64,000 bases of DNA from Novosphingobium panipatense (GCF_002149965.1 NZ_MSQB01000003.1:1-64000); one strand, 5' to 3'; shown: positions 24,788 to 34,525, counted from the stretch's first letter. Notes: a model not told the origin generated them from the letters alone. Made by a program: numbers and translations.

Positions 24788-25719
24788 GCCGCCTCTCCTT
24801 CCAGAAGATCGACGAAGATGTCTTCGAGGCTCGATTCACGAATGTCGATGGCGGTATAGTCGATGCCCAGGGCAACGAGATCCTTGGTGAGCTGGGCGAC
24901 CTTGGCCTTGCCGCCGCCCGATCCGTCACCACCGCGATAGAGCAGCTCCTGCCCGCCGTTGCCGAGCGTGAGGTGGTAGTCGGCCAGCGCCTCCGGCACG
25001 GTCGCCAGCGGCGTTGCCAGGCTGATATGCGCCTCGGTGCGTCCCAGCCGCTTCATGAGCGAGCGGGTGTCTTCCACCATGCGGATCCGGCCACCCTGGA
25101 TGATGCCGACGCGGTCGGCCATTTCCTCGGCTTCCTCGATATAGTGCGTGGTGAGGATGATCGTCGTGCCCCGGTCGCGAAGCTTGGCGATCTGCGCCCA
25201 CATGTCGCGGCGAAGCTCCACGTCGACACCGGCGGTCGGCTCGTCGAGGAACAGCAGGTCGGGCTCGTGGGCCAGCGCCTTGGCGATCAGCACGCGGCGC
25301 TTCATCCCGCCCGAAAGCGCGCGGATCTGCGCCTTGCGCTTGTCCCAGAGGCTCAGCGCCCGCAGGATTTCCTCGATCCGTGCAGGATCGGGCGCCAGGC
25401 CGAACAACCCGCGCGAATAGTTCACCGAATGGAGGACCGTCTCGAACATGTCGGTCGCCAGTTCCTGCGGGACCAGGCCGATCCGCGCCCGCAGCGAACG
25501 CCAGCCATGGCTCATGTCCTGCCCGAAGGCGCGCATGGTGCCGCCGGTGGGGCGCACCTGTCCGCAGACCGCACCGATCAGCGTCGTCTTGCCCGCGCCG
25601 TTCGGGCCGAGCAGGGCGAAGATCTCGCCCTTGTTGATCGTGAGGTCCACGCCCAGAAGCGCGGTAAAGCCCCCGGCGTAAGTCTTGGTCAGACCACTGA
25701 TTTCGAGAATGGGTTCCAT
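24784..25719 (-). CDS. ABC transporter ATP-binding protein (exporter, DrrA/NodI type)
   Basis: 311 aa. Walker A GPNGAGKTT (38-46), Q-loop VPQE (83-86), signature LSGGM (135-139), Walker B LLFLDEP (155-161) and the switch histidine H192 in TTHYIEEAE are all intact. A C-terminal ~90-residue extension follows the nucleotide-binding domain, as in DrrA/NodI-type exporters. The start MEPILEISGLTKTY is chosen over an ATG 12 codons upstream because the shorter form starts directly at the domain. Coupled to the permease by a 4-base overlap; queA ends 42 bases upstream. Confidence 0.95.
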   Translation of the reverse strand: MEPILEISGLTKTYAGGFTALLGVDLTINKGEIFALLGPNGAGKTTLIGAVCGQVRPTGGTMRAFGQDMSHGWRSLRARIGLVPQELATDMFETVLHSVNYSRGLFGLAPDPARIEEILRALSLWDKRKAQIRALSGGMKRRVLIAKALAHEPDLLFLDEPTAGVDVELRRDMWAQIAKLRDRGTTIILTTHYIEEAEEMADRVGIIQGGRIRMVEDTRSLMKRLGRTEAHISLATPLATVPEALADYHLTLGNGGQELLYRGGDGSGGGKAKVAQLTKDLVALGIDYTAIDIRESSLEDIFVDLLEGEAA

Positions 25720-25761
25720 GCACCGCGTGATGCGCGAAACCGGTGACAGTTCCAAGTCCCC

Positions 25762-26796
25762 TCAGGGCAAAAGAAGACTGGAATCCCCGTAGGAATAGAA
25801 GCGATAGCCCTCGTCGATGGCATGGGCATAGACCGCCTGCATCCGCTCCAGCCCCATCAGCGCCGAAACGAGCATGAACAGCGTGGACTTAGGCAGGTGG
25901 AAATTGGTCATCAGCCCATCGATCGCCTTGAAGCGATATCCGGGGGTTATGAAGATTGAGGTATCGCCTTCGAAAGGACGAATCACGTCGTCCTCGCCAG
26001 TCGCGCTTTCCAGGAGGCGCAGGCTGGTGGTGCCCACGGCGATGATCCGTCCGCCCGCCGCGCGCGCCGCATTGAGACGATCCGCGGTTTCGGCATCGAT
26101 GCGGCCCCATTCGGCGTGCATCTTGTGATCCTGCGTCTCGTCCGCCTTGACCGGCAGGAAGGTGCCCGCGCCGACATGGAGCGTCAGAGTCTCGCGCTTC
26201 ACGCCTGCGGCATCGAGCCGCTCGATCAGCTCGGGCGTAAAATGCAGCGCGGCGGTCGGCGCGGCGACGGCGCCCTTTTCGCGCGCGAACATGGTCTGGT
26301 AGTCGCTGGCATCCTGCTCGTCCGTCTCGCGCTTGCCGGCGATATAGGGCGGCAGCGGCATGCGCCCTGCCCGTTCGAGCAGCACTTCGACCGGCTCGTC
26401 GCCTTCGAACAGAAGCGTCCAGCTGCCATCGGCGTGCCGTTCTTCGGCAAGCGCGGTGACTTCGGCGGGAAATTCGATGCGGTCGCCTGCCTTCAGGCGC
26501 TTGGCGTTGCGAACGAAGGCCTGCCAGCGGCGCAGGTCCATGCGCTTGTGGAGCGTGGCGCCGATCTTCGCCTCGCCGCGCCGCCCTTCGAGCTGTGCGG
26601 GAATGACGCGGGTGTCGTTGAAGACGAGCACGTCCCCGGCGTGCAGTTCCCCGGGAAGATCGCGCACGGCGCGCTCGGCCATCGGCCCTTCGTCTCGCCC
26701 GTGGACCACCAGCATCCGCGCCGAATCGCGCGGACGCGCCGGGCGCAGGGCTATGTTCTCGGGCGGAAGGTCGAAATCGAAAAGGTCAACGCGCAT
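25762..26796 (-). CDS. queA: S-adenosylmethionine:tRNA ribosyltransferase-isomerase
   Basis: Transfers the ribosyl group of SAM onto preQ1-tRNA to make epoxyqueuosine, the step after Tgt. 344 aa. It begins [20 protein letters not shown] and contains [30 protein letters not shown], and [10 protein letters not shown]. Near the C-terminus it has [32 protein letters not shown] (in segments). Full length. Its ribosome site GAGGGG sits in one arm of a 14-bp palindrome (26803-26816). Confidence 0.97.
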   Translation of the reverse strand: MRVDLFDFDLPPENIALRPARPRDSARMLVVHGRDEGPMAERAVRDLPGELHAGDVLVFNDTRVIPAQLEGRRGEAKIGATLHKRMDLRRWQAFVRNAKRLKAGDRIEFPAEVTALAEERHADGSWTLLFEGDEPVEVLLERAGRMPLPPYIAGKRETDEQDASDYQTMFAREKGAVAAPTAALHFTPELIERLDAAGVKRETLTLHVGAGTFLPVKADETQDHKMHAEWGRIDAETADRLNAARAAGGRIIAVGTTSLRLLESATGEDDVIRPFEGDTSIFITPGYRFKAIDGLMTNFHLPKSTLFMLVSALMGLERMQAVYAHAIDEGYRFYSYGDSSLLLP

Positions 26797-26802
26797 GGGG
26801 CG

Positions 26803-26816
26803 CCCCTCTAGAGGGG
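26803..26816 (-). promoter_or_regulatory. 14-bp palindrome covering the queA ribosome-binding site
   Basis: CCCCTCTAGAGGGG is a perfect palindrome. In the queA mRNA its 3' arm, AGGGG, is the Shine-Dalgarno sequence 6-7 bases before the ATG. A 5-bp hairpin with a CTAG loop could mask it. Confidence 0.4.
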
Positions 26817-26848
26817 GCTTCCCTGCGCGTCATCCCTTTTTGCGAGGA

Positions 26849-27535
26849 TCAGTCCGACTTCGAATTGCTGAGCTGGTCTGCCGTGATCGCCTTCGGGGCC
26901 GGAGCGGCCGCAGGCGCTGCCGGCGGCGCCTTGTTTTCCGAAGCCAGCGAGGCCTGAACGATCTTGGTCGGGTTCTGCGGCGGCTCGCCGCGCTGGATCG
27001 CATCGACGTACTGCATGCCCGAGATCACGCGGCCGAAGTTGGTGTACTTCCGGTCGAGCGAGAAGCGCGGGTAGAACACGATGAAGAACTGGCTGTTCGC
27101 GCTGTTCGGCTCGTTGGTGCGCGCCATCGACACGGTGCCGCGAACATGCGGCATCGCATTGAATTCGGCGGTGAGGTCGGGAAGCTGCGAGCCACCCTGC
27201 CCGGTGCCCGTCGGGTCGCCGGTCTGCGCCATGAAGCCGTCGATCACACGGTGGAAGATCTGCCCGTTGTAGAAGCCCTGCGATGCCAGCGCCTTGATCC
27301 GCTCGACATGGTGCGGCGCCCATTCCGGCATCAGGCGGATGGCCACGCGGCCGCCGTCCGAAAGATCGAGCAGCAGCACGTTCTCCGGCTGGTGCGTCAC
27401 GTCGGGATCGACGAAAGTCGGCAGCGCTGCCACCGGCGGAGTCGGCGTCGGATCTTCCTTCTTCTTGGCCAGAGCAGGCGTAGCCGCCAGCGCCAGGCCG
27501 ATCATCGTCGCGGTAAGGGTCAGGCGAAACGTCAT
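26849..27535 (-). CDS. periplasmic cyclophilin-type peptidyl-prolyl isomerase
   Basis: A 228-aa exported protein with a signal peptide (~1-23, ending ATPALA). The cyclophilin domain (~50-195) shows the characteristic FYNGQIFHRVIDGFMAQTGDPTGTGQGG, the active-site arginine in FHRV, and GTVSMARTNEPNSANSQFFIVF. The C-terminal ~35 residues are a low-complexity Ala/Pro tail (APPAAPAAAPAPKAI). It helps folding of exported proteins by proline isomerisation. It lies between coaD and queA on the same strand. Confidence 0.95.
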   Translation of the reverse strand: MTFRLTLTATMIGLALAATPALAKKKEDPTPTPPVAALPTFVDPDVTHQPENVLLLDLSDGGRVAIRLMPEWAPHHVERIKALASQGFYNGQIFHRVIDGFMAQTGDPTGTGQGGSQLPDLTAEFNAMPHVRGTVSMARTNEPNSANSQFFIVFYPRFSLDRKYTNFGRVISGMQYVDAIQRGEPPQNPTKIVQASLASENKAPPAAPAAAPAPKAITADQLSNSKSD

Positions 27536-27635
27536 CGAATACTCACAGGAAGGAAGCCGTTCAGGCCAGGGGCGATAGTGCCCCGGTGCTGACGTGACAA
27601 TGAATGAATTTGTCGCAAGCGTGTCCGGGAGGTGC

Positions 27636-28154
27636 TCAGTAGTCTCCGAGCAGCCCGGTCTGGGCGATCCGGCCGACCACGTCCTCGCGCACGGCAGGGC
27701 TCACGAAACGGGAGATATCGCCGCCGAACATAGCGATTTCCTTCACCAGCTTCGATGCGATCGGCTGCAGGCTGACATCGGCCATCAGGAACACCGTCTC
27801 GATGTTCGGATTGAGCTGCTGGTTCATGCCCGCCATCTGGTACTCGTACTCGAAGTCGGCAACCGCGCGCAGCCCCCGCACGATGACGCTGGCGCCCTGC
27901 TTCTGCGCGAACTTCATCAGCAGCGCATTGAAGCCGACCACGGTGACGTTCTCGATCCCCATCGCCGCAACTTCGCGCTCGACCATGGCCATGCGCTCCT
28001 CCGGCGTGAAGAGCGGGTTCTTCGACGGGTTCGTCGTCACCCCGATGATCAGCCGATCGACCAGCTTGGCCCCGCGCCGGATGATATCGGCGTGGCCCAG
28101 CGTGATCGGATCGAATGTGCCGGGATAGACCCCGACGCGTTCACCAAGGCCCAT
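27636..28154 (-). CDS. coaD: phosphopantetheine adenylyltransferase
   Basis: The penultimate step of coenzyme A synthesis, adding AMP from ATP to 4'-phosphopantetheine. 172 aa. The nucleotidyltransferase motif GTFDPITLGH (12-21) is intact, and the ATP-binding region VRGLRAVADFEYEYQMAGMN and the C-terminal ISRFVSPAVREDVVGR are present. The ATG at 28154 overlaps the ispA stop as TGATG, so it is coupled to ispA; a TTG one codon earlier is unnecessary. Confidence 0.97.
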   Translation of the reverse strand: MGLGERVGVYPGTFDPITLGHADIIRRGAKLVDRLIIGVTTNPSKNPLFTPEERMAMVEREVAAMGIENVTVVGFNALLMKFAQKQGASVIVRGLRAVADFEYEYQMAGMNQQLNPNIETVFLMADVSLQPIASKLVKEIAMFGGDISRFVSPAVREDVVGRIAQTGLLGDY

Positions 28155-29047
28155 CAATGATCCCTCTCGATAATGTAGCGCGCCACGGCGCGCAGCAGGT
28201 CGGCTTCCTTGCCGTGCTGGGCGAGATGGCCGATGGCCTGTTCCACCAGCATGCGCGCCTGGTCGCGGGCGCGGTCCGGGCCGAGCAGCGAAACGAAGGT
28301 CTCCTTGCCCGCTTCCGCGTCCTTGCCCACGGCCTTTCCGGCCACGGAAGCGTCGCCTTCATGGTCGATGAGGTCGTCGGCTATCTGGAAGGCAAGGCCG
28401 ATGTCACGGGCATAGCCACGCAAGTGCGCGCGTCCTTCCGGCGGCAGACGGCCGAGGATCGCGCCCATTTCCACCGCCGCGCCGAGCAGCGCCCCGGTCT
28501 TGAGCTGCTGGAGCCGGGTGACCGTCTGAAGGTCGAACTCGCTGGTCTCGGCCACGAGGTCCATCATCTGGCCGCCCGCCATGCCCTGCGCGCCGCTGGC
28601 GTGACCGAGCGCCTGGACGAGTTCGATACGGGTGAAGGGATCGGCGCTGGTCGCCGGATCGCCCAGCACCTCGAAAGCGAAGGCATGGAGCGAATCGCCA
28701 GCAAGAACCGCCGTGGCCTCGTCAAAAGCCAGGTGGACGGTCGGCTTGCCGTGGCGCACGGCGTCATCGTCCATGCAGGGCAGATCGTCGTGGATCAGCG
28801 AATAGACGTGGATCGATTCTATGGCGATCGCCGCGCGGATCGCCGCCTCGCGCACGACGCCGTACATTTCCGCCACGGCCGTGAGCAGCAAGGGCCGCAG
28901 CCGCTTGCCCCCGCCGATCGAAGCATAGCGCATGGCCTCTACCAGCCGCGCGCGCGCATCGTCGGGAATCGGCAACAGCGCATCGAAAGCGCCGTCGATC
29001 TCCTCGGCAATGCGGGCGAGGCCTGCGGAGAGGATCGGGTCGGTCAC
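28154..29047 (-). CDS. ispA: (2E,6E)-farnesyl diphosphate synthase
   Basis: A head-to-tail prenyltransferase making farnesyl (or geranylgeranyl) diphosphate for quinones, undecaprenol and carotenoids. 297 aa from this start. Visible: GGKRLRPLL, the first Asp-rich motif DDLPCMDDD (~87-95) with the IspA-type two-residue insert, and the second Asp-rich motif DDLIDHEGD. The GTG at 29047 is chosen because GGTGAGG precedes it; another GTG at 29062, almost touching the xseB stop, is possible and adds five residues. Order xseB-ispA-coaD. xseB-ispA adjacency is common in proteobacteria. Confidence 0.93.
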   Translation of the reverse strand: MTDPILSAGLARIAEEIDGAFDALLPIPDDARARLVEAMRYASIGGGKRLRPLLLTAVAEMYGVVREAAIRAAIAIESIHVYSLIHDDLPCMDDDAVRHGKPTVHLAFDEATAVLAGDSLHAFAFEVLGDPATSADPFTRIELVQALGHASGAQGMAGGQMMDLVAETSEFDLQTVTRLQQLKTGALLGAAVEMGAILGRLPPEGRAHLRGYARDIGLAFQIADDLIDHEGDASVAGKAVGKDAEAGKETFVSLLGPDRARDQARMLVEQAIGHLAQHGKEADLLRAVARYIIERDH

Positions 29048-29065
29048 GGCGACCTCACCCACGAA

Positions 29066-29350
29066 TCAGCGATCCGCCGCGTCGAACGCCTGGGTCCCGG
29101 CCGGAACCCCGTCCGGCCCGGCGACGATGCGCTCGATCCGTGCCTGGGCGGCATCGAGCCGCTTCTGGCAATGCTGGCGCAGCGCTTCACCGCGTTCGTA
29201 GAGCGTGATCGAATCGTCCAGCGGCACGTCGCCGCTTTCGAGGCGGCGCACCACGTCTTCAAGCGCGCGCAGCGCATCCTCGAAACTCATTCCCGCAATC
29301 TCGGGGCCACCAGTTTCGGGACGGGCGATTTCAGCACTGTTCTCAGTCAT
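29066..29350 (-). CDS. xseB: exodeoxyribonuclease VII small subunit
   Basis: A 94-aa helical protein that binds the XseA subunit to form exonuclease VII, which degrades single-stranded DNA. The conserved core MSFEDALRALEDVVRRLESGDVPLDDSITLYERGEAL (~21-57, in segments) is diagnostic. An N-terminal 20-residue extension (MTENSAEIARPETGG) is included; a start at the internal ATG of MSFEDAL is also possible. xseA is not in the window. First gene of the minus-strand run, divergent from purL. Confidence 0.92.
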   Translation of the reverse strand: MTENSAEIARPETGGPEIAGMSFEDALRALEDVVRRLESGDVPLDDSITLYERGEALRQHCQKRLDAAQARIERIVAGPDGVPAGTQAFDAADR

Positions 29351-29489
29351 GATCACCGCAATGGAACGGGCGCGTTCGGCGGTCAAGGCGGGACTAGCGG
29401 GCAGCGCCATCGCAAGCATGAACGAGCATGGCGAAATCGCTCGTTTTTACGGCTAGCGAAGCGCCCAACTCGGCGCTAAGGCGCGTCGC

Positions 29490-31661
29490 ATGTCCGAAAT
29501 CACTCCCGATGTCGTCGAGGCCCACGGCCTCAATTCCGAGGAATACGAGCGGGTCCTGAACGCGCTCGGCCGAGAGCCCAACCTGGTTGAGCTTGGCATC
29601 TTCTCGGTCATGTGGTCCGAGCACTGCTCGTACAAGTCGAGCCGCTTCCACCTGAAGAAGCTGCCCACGAAGGCCCCCTGGGTCATTTGCGGCCCCGGCG
29701 AGAACGCGGGCGTGATCGACATCGGTGATGGACAGGCCGCCATCTTCAAGATGGAAAGCCACAACCACCCCAGCTACATCGAGCCTTTCCAGGGCGCCGC
29801 CACCGGCGTCGGCGGCATTCTGCGCGACGTCTTCACCATGGGCGCCCGCCCGGTCGCCAACATGAACGCGCTGCGCTTCGGCCGTCCCGATCACCCCAAG
29901 ATGAAGCACCTCGTACAGGGCGTGGTCGAGGGCATCGGCTCCTACGGCAACTGCGTGGGGGTGCCCACCGTCGGCGGCGAAACGAACTTCCACAAGGCGT
30001 ATGACGGCAACATCCTCGTCAACGCCATGACCGTGGGCGTCGCCGAGACGGACAAGATCTTCTACTCGGCCGCCACGGGCCTCGGTAACCCGATCGTCTA
30101 CGTCGGCTCCAAGACCGGCCGCGACGGCATCCACGGTGCCACCATGGCCTCGGCCGACTTCGACGAGAAGTCCGAGGAAAAGCGCCCGACCGTGCAGGTG
30201 GGCGATCCCTTCACCGAAAAGCTGCTGATCGAGGCCTGCCTCGAACTCATGGCCACCGACGCGATCGTCGCGATACAGGACATGGGCGCGGCCGGCCTCA
30301 CCTCCTCGTCGGTCGAAATGGCCAGCAAGGGCGGCGCCGGCATTCGCCTCAACATGAACAACGTGCCCTGCCGCGAAGAGGCGATGACGCCTTACGAGAT
30401 GATGCTCTCGGAAAGCCAGGAGCGCATGCTTATGGTGCTTCAGCCGGGCAAGGAAGCCATGGCCGAGGCGATCTTCAGGAAGTGGGAACTGGACTTCGCG
30501 GTTATTGGCGAAGTGACCGATACCGGCCACATGGTTCTCGAATTCGACGGCGAAGTCGTCTGCGACATTCCGCTCGGCCCGCTGGCCGACGACGCGCCGG
30601 AATACGAGCGCCCCTACGTTTCGCCCGAGGAATACAAGGCCTGGGCCAAGGTTCCGGCCCTGGGCGACGTGGCGGAAAGCGCTGACATCGGCGCAGACCT
30701 GCTCAAGCTGATGGGCACGGTCGACCTCGCCTCGCGCAAGTGGATCTGGGAACAGTACGACAGCCAGGTCGGCGGCGACACGATGCAGAAGTCCGGCGGC
30801 GACGCGGCCGTGGTGCGCATCCACAATACACCCAAGGCGCTGGCGATCAGCACCGACTGCTCGCCCCGCTACTGCTACGCAGACCCCTACGAGGGCGGCA
30901 AGCAGGCCGTGGCCGAGACTTATCGCAACATCAGCGCAGTGGGCGGCCTTCCGCTCGCCATCACCAACTGCCTGAACTTCGCGAACCCGCAGCGTCCCGA
31001 GATCATGGCGCAGATCGTCGGCTGCCTGAACGGCATGGGCGACGCCTGCCGCGCGCTCGACTATCCGATCGTCTCGGGCAACGTCTCGCTCTACAACGAA
31101 TCGAAGGCCACCGGCGGCGGCTCGGCTATCCTGCCGACCCCGGCCATCGGCGGCGTCGGCCTGCTGGCAGACCATGACAAGATGGCGACCGTGGCGTTCA
31201 AGAACGCGGGCGACGAGATCTTCGTGCTCGGCGCCGTGGACGGCAAGCTCGGCACGCACCTCGGCCAGTCGCTCTGGCTGCGCGAGATCGCGGGGCAGGA
31301 AGCCGGTGACGCCCCCAAGGTGGACCTCAAGGCCGAAGCCGAAAACGGCGCCTCGATCCGTGACTGGATCGCTGCGGGCAAGGTCACTGCCGTCCATGAC
31401 GTCAGCGACGGCGGCCTGCTCGTCGCGCTCGCCGAGATGGCGCTGGCCAGCGGCCTTGGCTGCAACCTCGACGTGGAACTGACCACGGCGGAGGCCTTCG
31501 GCGAAGACCAGAGCCGTTACGTCGTCACTGCGCCTGCAGGCACCGCGCTTCCCGGCGCGGTTCGCATCGGCACGGTAGCGGGCACCAAGGTCGCGGGCCA
31601 CGAAGTCACCGCGCTTCGCGAAGCCAACGAGTCCTTCTTCAAGGACTGGATGGAGGCCTGA
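29490..31661 (+). CDS. purL: phosphoribosylformylglycinamidine synthase subunit PurL
   Basis: The ATP-dependent FGAM synthase step of purine synthesis, working with PurQ and PurS (small PurL type). 723 aa, the normal size for the PurQ/PurS-dependent form. Visible: [59 protein letters not shown] (in segments, ~70-110), and [19 protein letters not shown]. The second half has [22 protein letters not shown] and [19 protein letters not shown]. Monocistronic, with a strong terminator. Confidence 0.97.
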   Translation: MSEITPDVVEAHGLNSEEYERVLNALGREPNLVELGIFSVMWSEHCSYKSSRFHLKKLPTKAPWVICGPGENAGVIDIGDGQAAIFKMESHNHPSYIEPFQGAATGVGGILRDVFTMGARPVANMNALRFGRPDHPKMKHLVQGVVEGIGSYGNCVGVPTVGGETNFHKAYDGNILVNAMTVGVAETDKIFYSAATGLGNPIVYVGSKTGRDGIHGATMASADFDEKSEEKRPTVQVGDPFTEKLLIEACLELMATDAIVAIQDMGAAGLTSSSVEMASKGGAGIRLNMNNVPCREEAMTPYEMMLSESQERMLMVLQPGKEAMAEAIFRKWELDFAVIGEVTDTGHMVLEFDGEVVCDIPLGPLADDAPEYERPYVSPEEYKAWAKVPALGDVAESADIGADLLKLMGTVDLASRKWIWEQYDSQVGGDTMQKSGGDAAVVRIHNTPKALAISTDCSPRYCYADPYEGGKQAVAETYRNISAVGGLPLAITNCLNFANPQRPEIMAQIVGCLNGMGDACRALDYPIVSGNVSLYNESKATGGGSAILPTPAIGGVGLLADHDKMATVAFKNAGDEIFVLGAVDGKLGTHLGQSLWLREIAGQEAGDAPKVDLKAEAENGASIRDWIAAGKVTAVHDVSDGGLLVALAEMALASGLGCNLDVELTTAEAFGEDQSRYVVTAPAGTALPGAVRIGTVAGTKVAGHEVTALREANESFFKDWMEA

Positions 31662-31690
31662 TCGCCTCCTTCGCCTGACGGAAACCAGGA

Positions 31691-31717
31691 AGGGCGCCCC
31701 TCGCGGGCGCCCTTTTT
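31691..31717 (+). terminator. intrinsic terminator of purL
   Basis: AGGGCGCCC (31691-31699), loop CTCGC, GGGCGCCCT (31705-31713), then TTTT. Confidence 0.93.
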
Positions 31718-31756
31718 CGTTTCAAACGGCGCCGTCCATCCGTGCTTACCGAAGCC

Positions 31757-32413
31757 TTACCCGCCCGTGGACGAAGCCAGCACATTCACCGTCAGCGCCA
31801 AGATGCCGAGATTGAAGGCAAAGGCGAAAAGGCCATGGAAAGTCGAGATGCGCCGCATGGCGGAATCGGTGATCTCGATATCGGCCGTCTGGCAGGTCAT
31901 GCCGATCACGAAGGCAAAGTTCACGAAGTCCGCGAAGTCCGGCACGCAATCGCCTGGAAAGTCGAGACCTTTATAATCGCCGCTTTCATGCGATGCGTAA
32001 TAAAGCCGCGCATAGTGAAAGGCATAGATGAGGTTGGCAAAGGTCCAGCACGCCAGCAGGGAAACCACCAGCAGCGCAATCTCGCCCACGCCAAGGTTCT
32101 TGTTGTCGAGGACCAGTGTGCCCAGCGCCGCCAGGATCACGGAGGTGATCAGCGCCGTCAGCAGCAGCAGGACCACCTGTCCCACATCGTCGCGCTTGGC
32201 CTGACGGCGCATGACATCGGGATTGCCGTCCAGCCAGAGCGGGACGCAGGATGCAACAATGGCGATGACGGCCAGATCGAAAGCCGTCACGATCGCCTCG
32301 ACCGGCCCCAGCCGCGCCAGCAGCGGCCAGGGCGCCAGCACGAAGACCAGCAGAAATAGTAGATAGCGGGGATGCGAAAGCCGGCTCAGGAAGGAAGTTT
32401 CTCGTCCGGCCAT
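31757..32413 (-). CDS. DUF1345 membrane protein
   Basis: A 218-aa inner-membrane protein with about five hydrophobic segments (YLLFLLVFVLAPWPLLA; VTAFDLAVIAIVASCVPLWL; VVLLLLTALITSVILAALGTL; ALLVVSLLACWTFANLIYAF; HGLFAFAFNLGILALTVNVL). The family marker FHYARLYY followed by GLDFPGD and DFVNFAFVIGMTCQTADIEI is clear. Function unknown. The start MAGRETSF follows GAGAGGAC; the frame is open far upstream but overlaps serB there and is not used. It lies 14 bases downstream of serB. Confidence 0.9.
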   Translation of the reverse strand: MAGRETSFLSRLSHPRYLLFLLVFVLAPWPLLARLGPVEAIVTAFDLAVIAIVASCVPLWLDGNPDVMRRQAKRDDVGQVVLLLLTALITSVILAALGTLVLDNKNLGVGEIALLVVSLLACWTFANLIYAFHYARLYYASHESGDYKGLDFPGDCVPDFADFVNFAFVIGMTCQTADIEITDSAMRRISTFHGLFAFAFNLGILALTVNVLASSTGG

Positions 32414-32427
32414 CGCTGTCCTCTCTC

Positions 32428-33312
32428 TTATGCGCGAACCCATTCCTGCTCGTCGATGCCGAGCAGACGCAGCACGCTGGTCAGGTCGCCACGGTCGATC
32501 CAGCCGTTGGCCGCGGCGCGCGCCTTGGGCTTGGCGTGATAGGCGATGCCGTAAGTAGCCGCTTCCAGCATCGGAATATCGTTGGCGCCGTCGCCCGTGG
32601 CAAGGCTGGTGACGTTGCCGCCCAGCGCTGCCACTTCGGCAAGCAGGGTCGCCTTCTTGACCGCGCTGTCGACGATCGGCCCGGCAAGGCCGCCGGTCAG
32701 CTTGCCGTCCGAAACCTCCAGACGGTTGCCCACGACATATTCGAAGCCGAGCTGTGCCGCGACAGGGTCCGCGAAGTGATGGAAGCCGCCCGTCACCAGC
32801 ACGGTACGGCACCCGAACTTCTTGAGCGTCTCCACCAGTGTACGCGCGCCCGGCATCGGCCTGATGCGGCTGGCAAGGCATTCCTCGATCGCATCGATCG
32901 AAAGCCCCTTCAGCAGCCCGACACGCTCCCGCAGCGCCTGTTCGAAGTCGAGTTCGCCCTGCATGGCCCGCTCGGTGATCTCGGCGATACGCTCCTTGAG
33001 CCCGGCAAAGTCGCCCAGCTCGTCGATGCATTCCTGGCCGATCATGGTCGAATCCATGTCCGAGATGAACAGGCCGGGAATCGTCGGCTCATGATCGCAG
33101 ACCAACCCATCGGTCGGCGCGAAATGGTCGTCGAGCGCCTGGCGCAGCGCCGCCGCATCCTCATCGGGCGAGGCGATCTGCATGGTCCGCTCGCAGAAAT
33201 CGAGCATGGCCGCCGAAGCCAGCCGCACGCCGCGTTCCTGCATTTCGGCCCGCGCCGCATCTATTCTTGCCGAGAGGTGGTCCGGTTCTGCTATCAGCCG
33301 CGCAATGAGCAC
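32428..33312 (-). CDS. serB: phosphoserine phosphatase
   Basis: The last step of serine synthesis, a HAD-superfamily phosphatase. 294 aa. An N-terminal ACT-like region precedes the catalytic core with the nucleophile motif DMDSTMIGQECIDE (D85, D87), then VTGGFHHFADPVA (motif II), and ATGDGANDIPMLEAA (motif IV). The GTG start (MLIARLIAEPD) is supported by AAGGGA upstream and by family N-termini. This start lies inside the first codons of miaA on the other strand, giving an 8-base head-to-head overlap. Confidence 0.95.
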   Translation of the reverse strand: MLIARLIAEPDHLSARIDAARAEMQERGVRLASAAMLDFCERTMQIASPDEDAAALRQALDDHFAPTDGLVCDHEPTIPGLFISDMDSTMIGQECIDELGDFAGLKERIAEITERAMQGELDFEQALRERVGLLKGLSIDAIEECLASRIRPMPGARTLVETLKKFGCRTVLVTGGFHHFADPVAAQLGFEYVVGNRLEVSDGKLTGGLAGPIVDSAVKKATLLAEVAALGGNVTSLATGDGANDIPMLEAATYGIAYHAKPKARAAANGWIDRGDLTSVLRLLGIDEQEWVRA

Positions 33313-34306
33313 TGCGAATTCCCTTGAAGCTGCGTATGAAAATTCCACCGGCGGCGCGTCCGCGGGACACAAGCCACCGCTCGCGCTCATCGCAGGGCCG
33401 ACCGCCAGCGGCAAGAGCGATTGTGCGGTGGCGCTGGCGCAGGAACTGGAACGGCGCGGGCGCCGGGCCGTCGTCGTCAATGCCGACAGTTCCCAGGTCT
33501 ATGCCGACCTGACCGTACTGAGCGCCCGCCCCACCCTCGAGGAGATGGGCGGCATCGAGCACCGCCTCTTCGGCACCTGGGACGGGGCAGAGACTTGCTC
33601 CGCCGCCGAATGGGCCCGCGCCGCGCGTGAAACCATTGCCGCGCTCCACACCGAAGGGGCCGTACCGGTGCTGGTCGGCGGCACCGGACTCTATATCCGC
33701 ACCTTGCTGGACGGCATCGCCCCGGTGCCCGAGATCGCCCCGGAAATTCGCGAGGCCGTGCGCGCCCTGCCCGTGACCGAGGCCTACGCCGCACTCCAGA
33801 ATGAAGACCCCGAGCGCGCCGCCCGCCTCGCGCCTTCCGACACCACCCGCATCGCCCGTGCGCTCGAAGTCGTGCGTTCGACCGGGCATTCCATCGGCTA
33901 CTGGCAATCGCAGACCTGCGGCGGCATCGGCGGCGATATCGCGGTGCATGCCGCCATCCTGCTGCCCGAACGGCAAGCGCTCTACGGCCGCTGCGACTTG
34001 CGGTTCCAGCGCATGATCGACCGCGGCGCCATGGACGAAGTGGAGCGCCTGCTGGCCCGCGATCTCTATCCCGACCTTCCGGTGATGCGCGCCATAGGCG
34101 TTCCCGAACTGGCCGCCGTGCTGCGGGGCGAGAGCACGCTGGACCAAGCGATCGCACGCGGATCCCAGGCGACCCGCAATTACGCCAAGCGCCAGTTCAC
34201 TTGGCTGCGCCACCAACCCCCGCAAGATTGGGCAAGGCTTGAGTTCGAATATTTCGATGAAAAATCACTGAGAGATAGATTATTTCAGATTATGGGGTTG
34301 ACGTAA
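33305..34306 (+). CDS. miaA: tRNA dimethylallyltransferase
   Basis: Adds an isopentenyl group to A37 of UNN-reading tRNAs. 333 aa. The P-loop GPTASGKS (31-38) is present, with NADSSQVYADLTVLSARP, and the tRNA-contacting regions GGTGLYIRTLLDG and SQATRNYAKRQFTWLR. An N-terminal extension of ~20 residues precedes the usual start of the fold. No clear Shine-Dalgarno sequence is seen before the ATG, whose surroundings are inside serB. Downstream lies the ilvB leader. Confidence 0.95.
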   Translation: MSTANSLEAAYENSTGGASAGHKPPLALIAGPTASGKSDCAVALAQELERRGRRAVVVNADSSQVYADLTVLSARPTLEEMGGIEHRLFGTWDGAETCSAAEWARAARETIAALHTEGAVPVLVGGTGLYIRTLLDGIAPVPEIAPEIREAVRALPVTEAYAALQNEDPERAARLAPSDTTRIARALEVVRSTGHSIGYWQSQTCGGIGGDIAVHAAILLPERQALYGRCDLRFQRMIDRGAMDEVERLLARDLYPDLPVMRAIGVPELAAVLRGESTLDQAIARGSQATRNYAKRQFTWLRHQPPQDWARLEFEYFDEKSLRDRLFQIMGLT

Positions 34307-34525
34307 CATTTTCGTCCCCTTAGAGCCCCCTCACCTGCTGATGAGAGTATGCGGGTAGGAGAGGGAGGACCCGGCATGGCACCCGCTGTGCCGGGTCGGT
34401 TTCATTATAGTTCACCCCAGGGTGAGTTATGGTTTTTTTGAGAACGCGCACCGCAAGTGGCGCGCAATATTCGAAGGGCATCCCATCCCTCGGGAAAAGT
34501 CCGCGAATCGGAAAAGGAATGTGTT
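34298..34525 (+). promoter_or_regulatory. ilvB promoter and structured leader (candidate attenuator)
   Basis: TTGACG (34298-34303), 17 bases, TAGAGC (34321-34326) is a weak promoter candidate. The leader holds ACCTGC/GCGGGT plus CCCTC/GAGGG (34328-34365), a 9-bp stem GACCCGGCA/TGCCGGGTC (34368-34397), and TCACC/GGTGA (34412-34425) followed 7 bases later by TTTTTTT (34433-34439). CTCACC at 34330-34335 could pair with GGTGAG at 34421-34426 instead, an antiterminator-like alternative. No BCAA-rich leader peptide was found. Confidence 0.35.

Noticed and set aside
29394..31601. 735-aa open frame on the minus strand
   Set aside because: Antisense to purL; the complete PurL reading explains the region.
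34338..34345. CTGATGAG in the ilvB leader, resembling a hammerhead ribozyme core
   Set aside because: The required GAAA after stem II and the third stem are absent.
34349..34441. 30-residue ORF in the ilvB leader as a BCAA leader peptide
   Set aside because: It has two Val, one Leu and no Ile, and no run of branched-chain codons, so it does not fit attenuation by leucine, valine or isoleucine.
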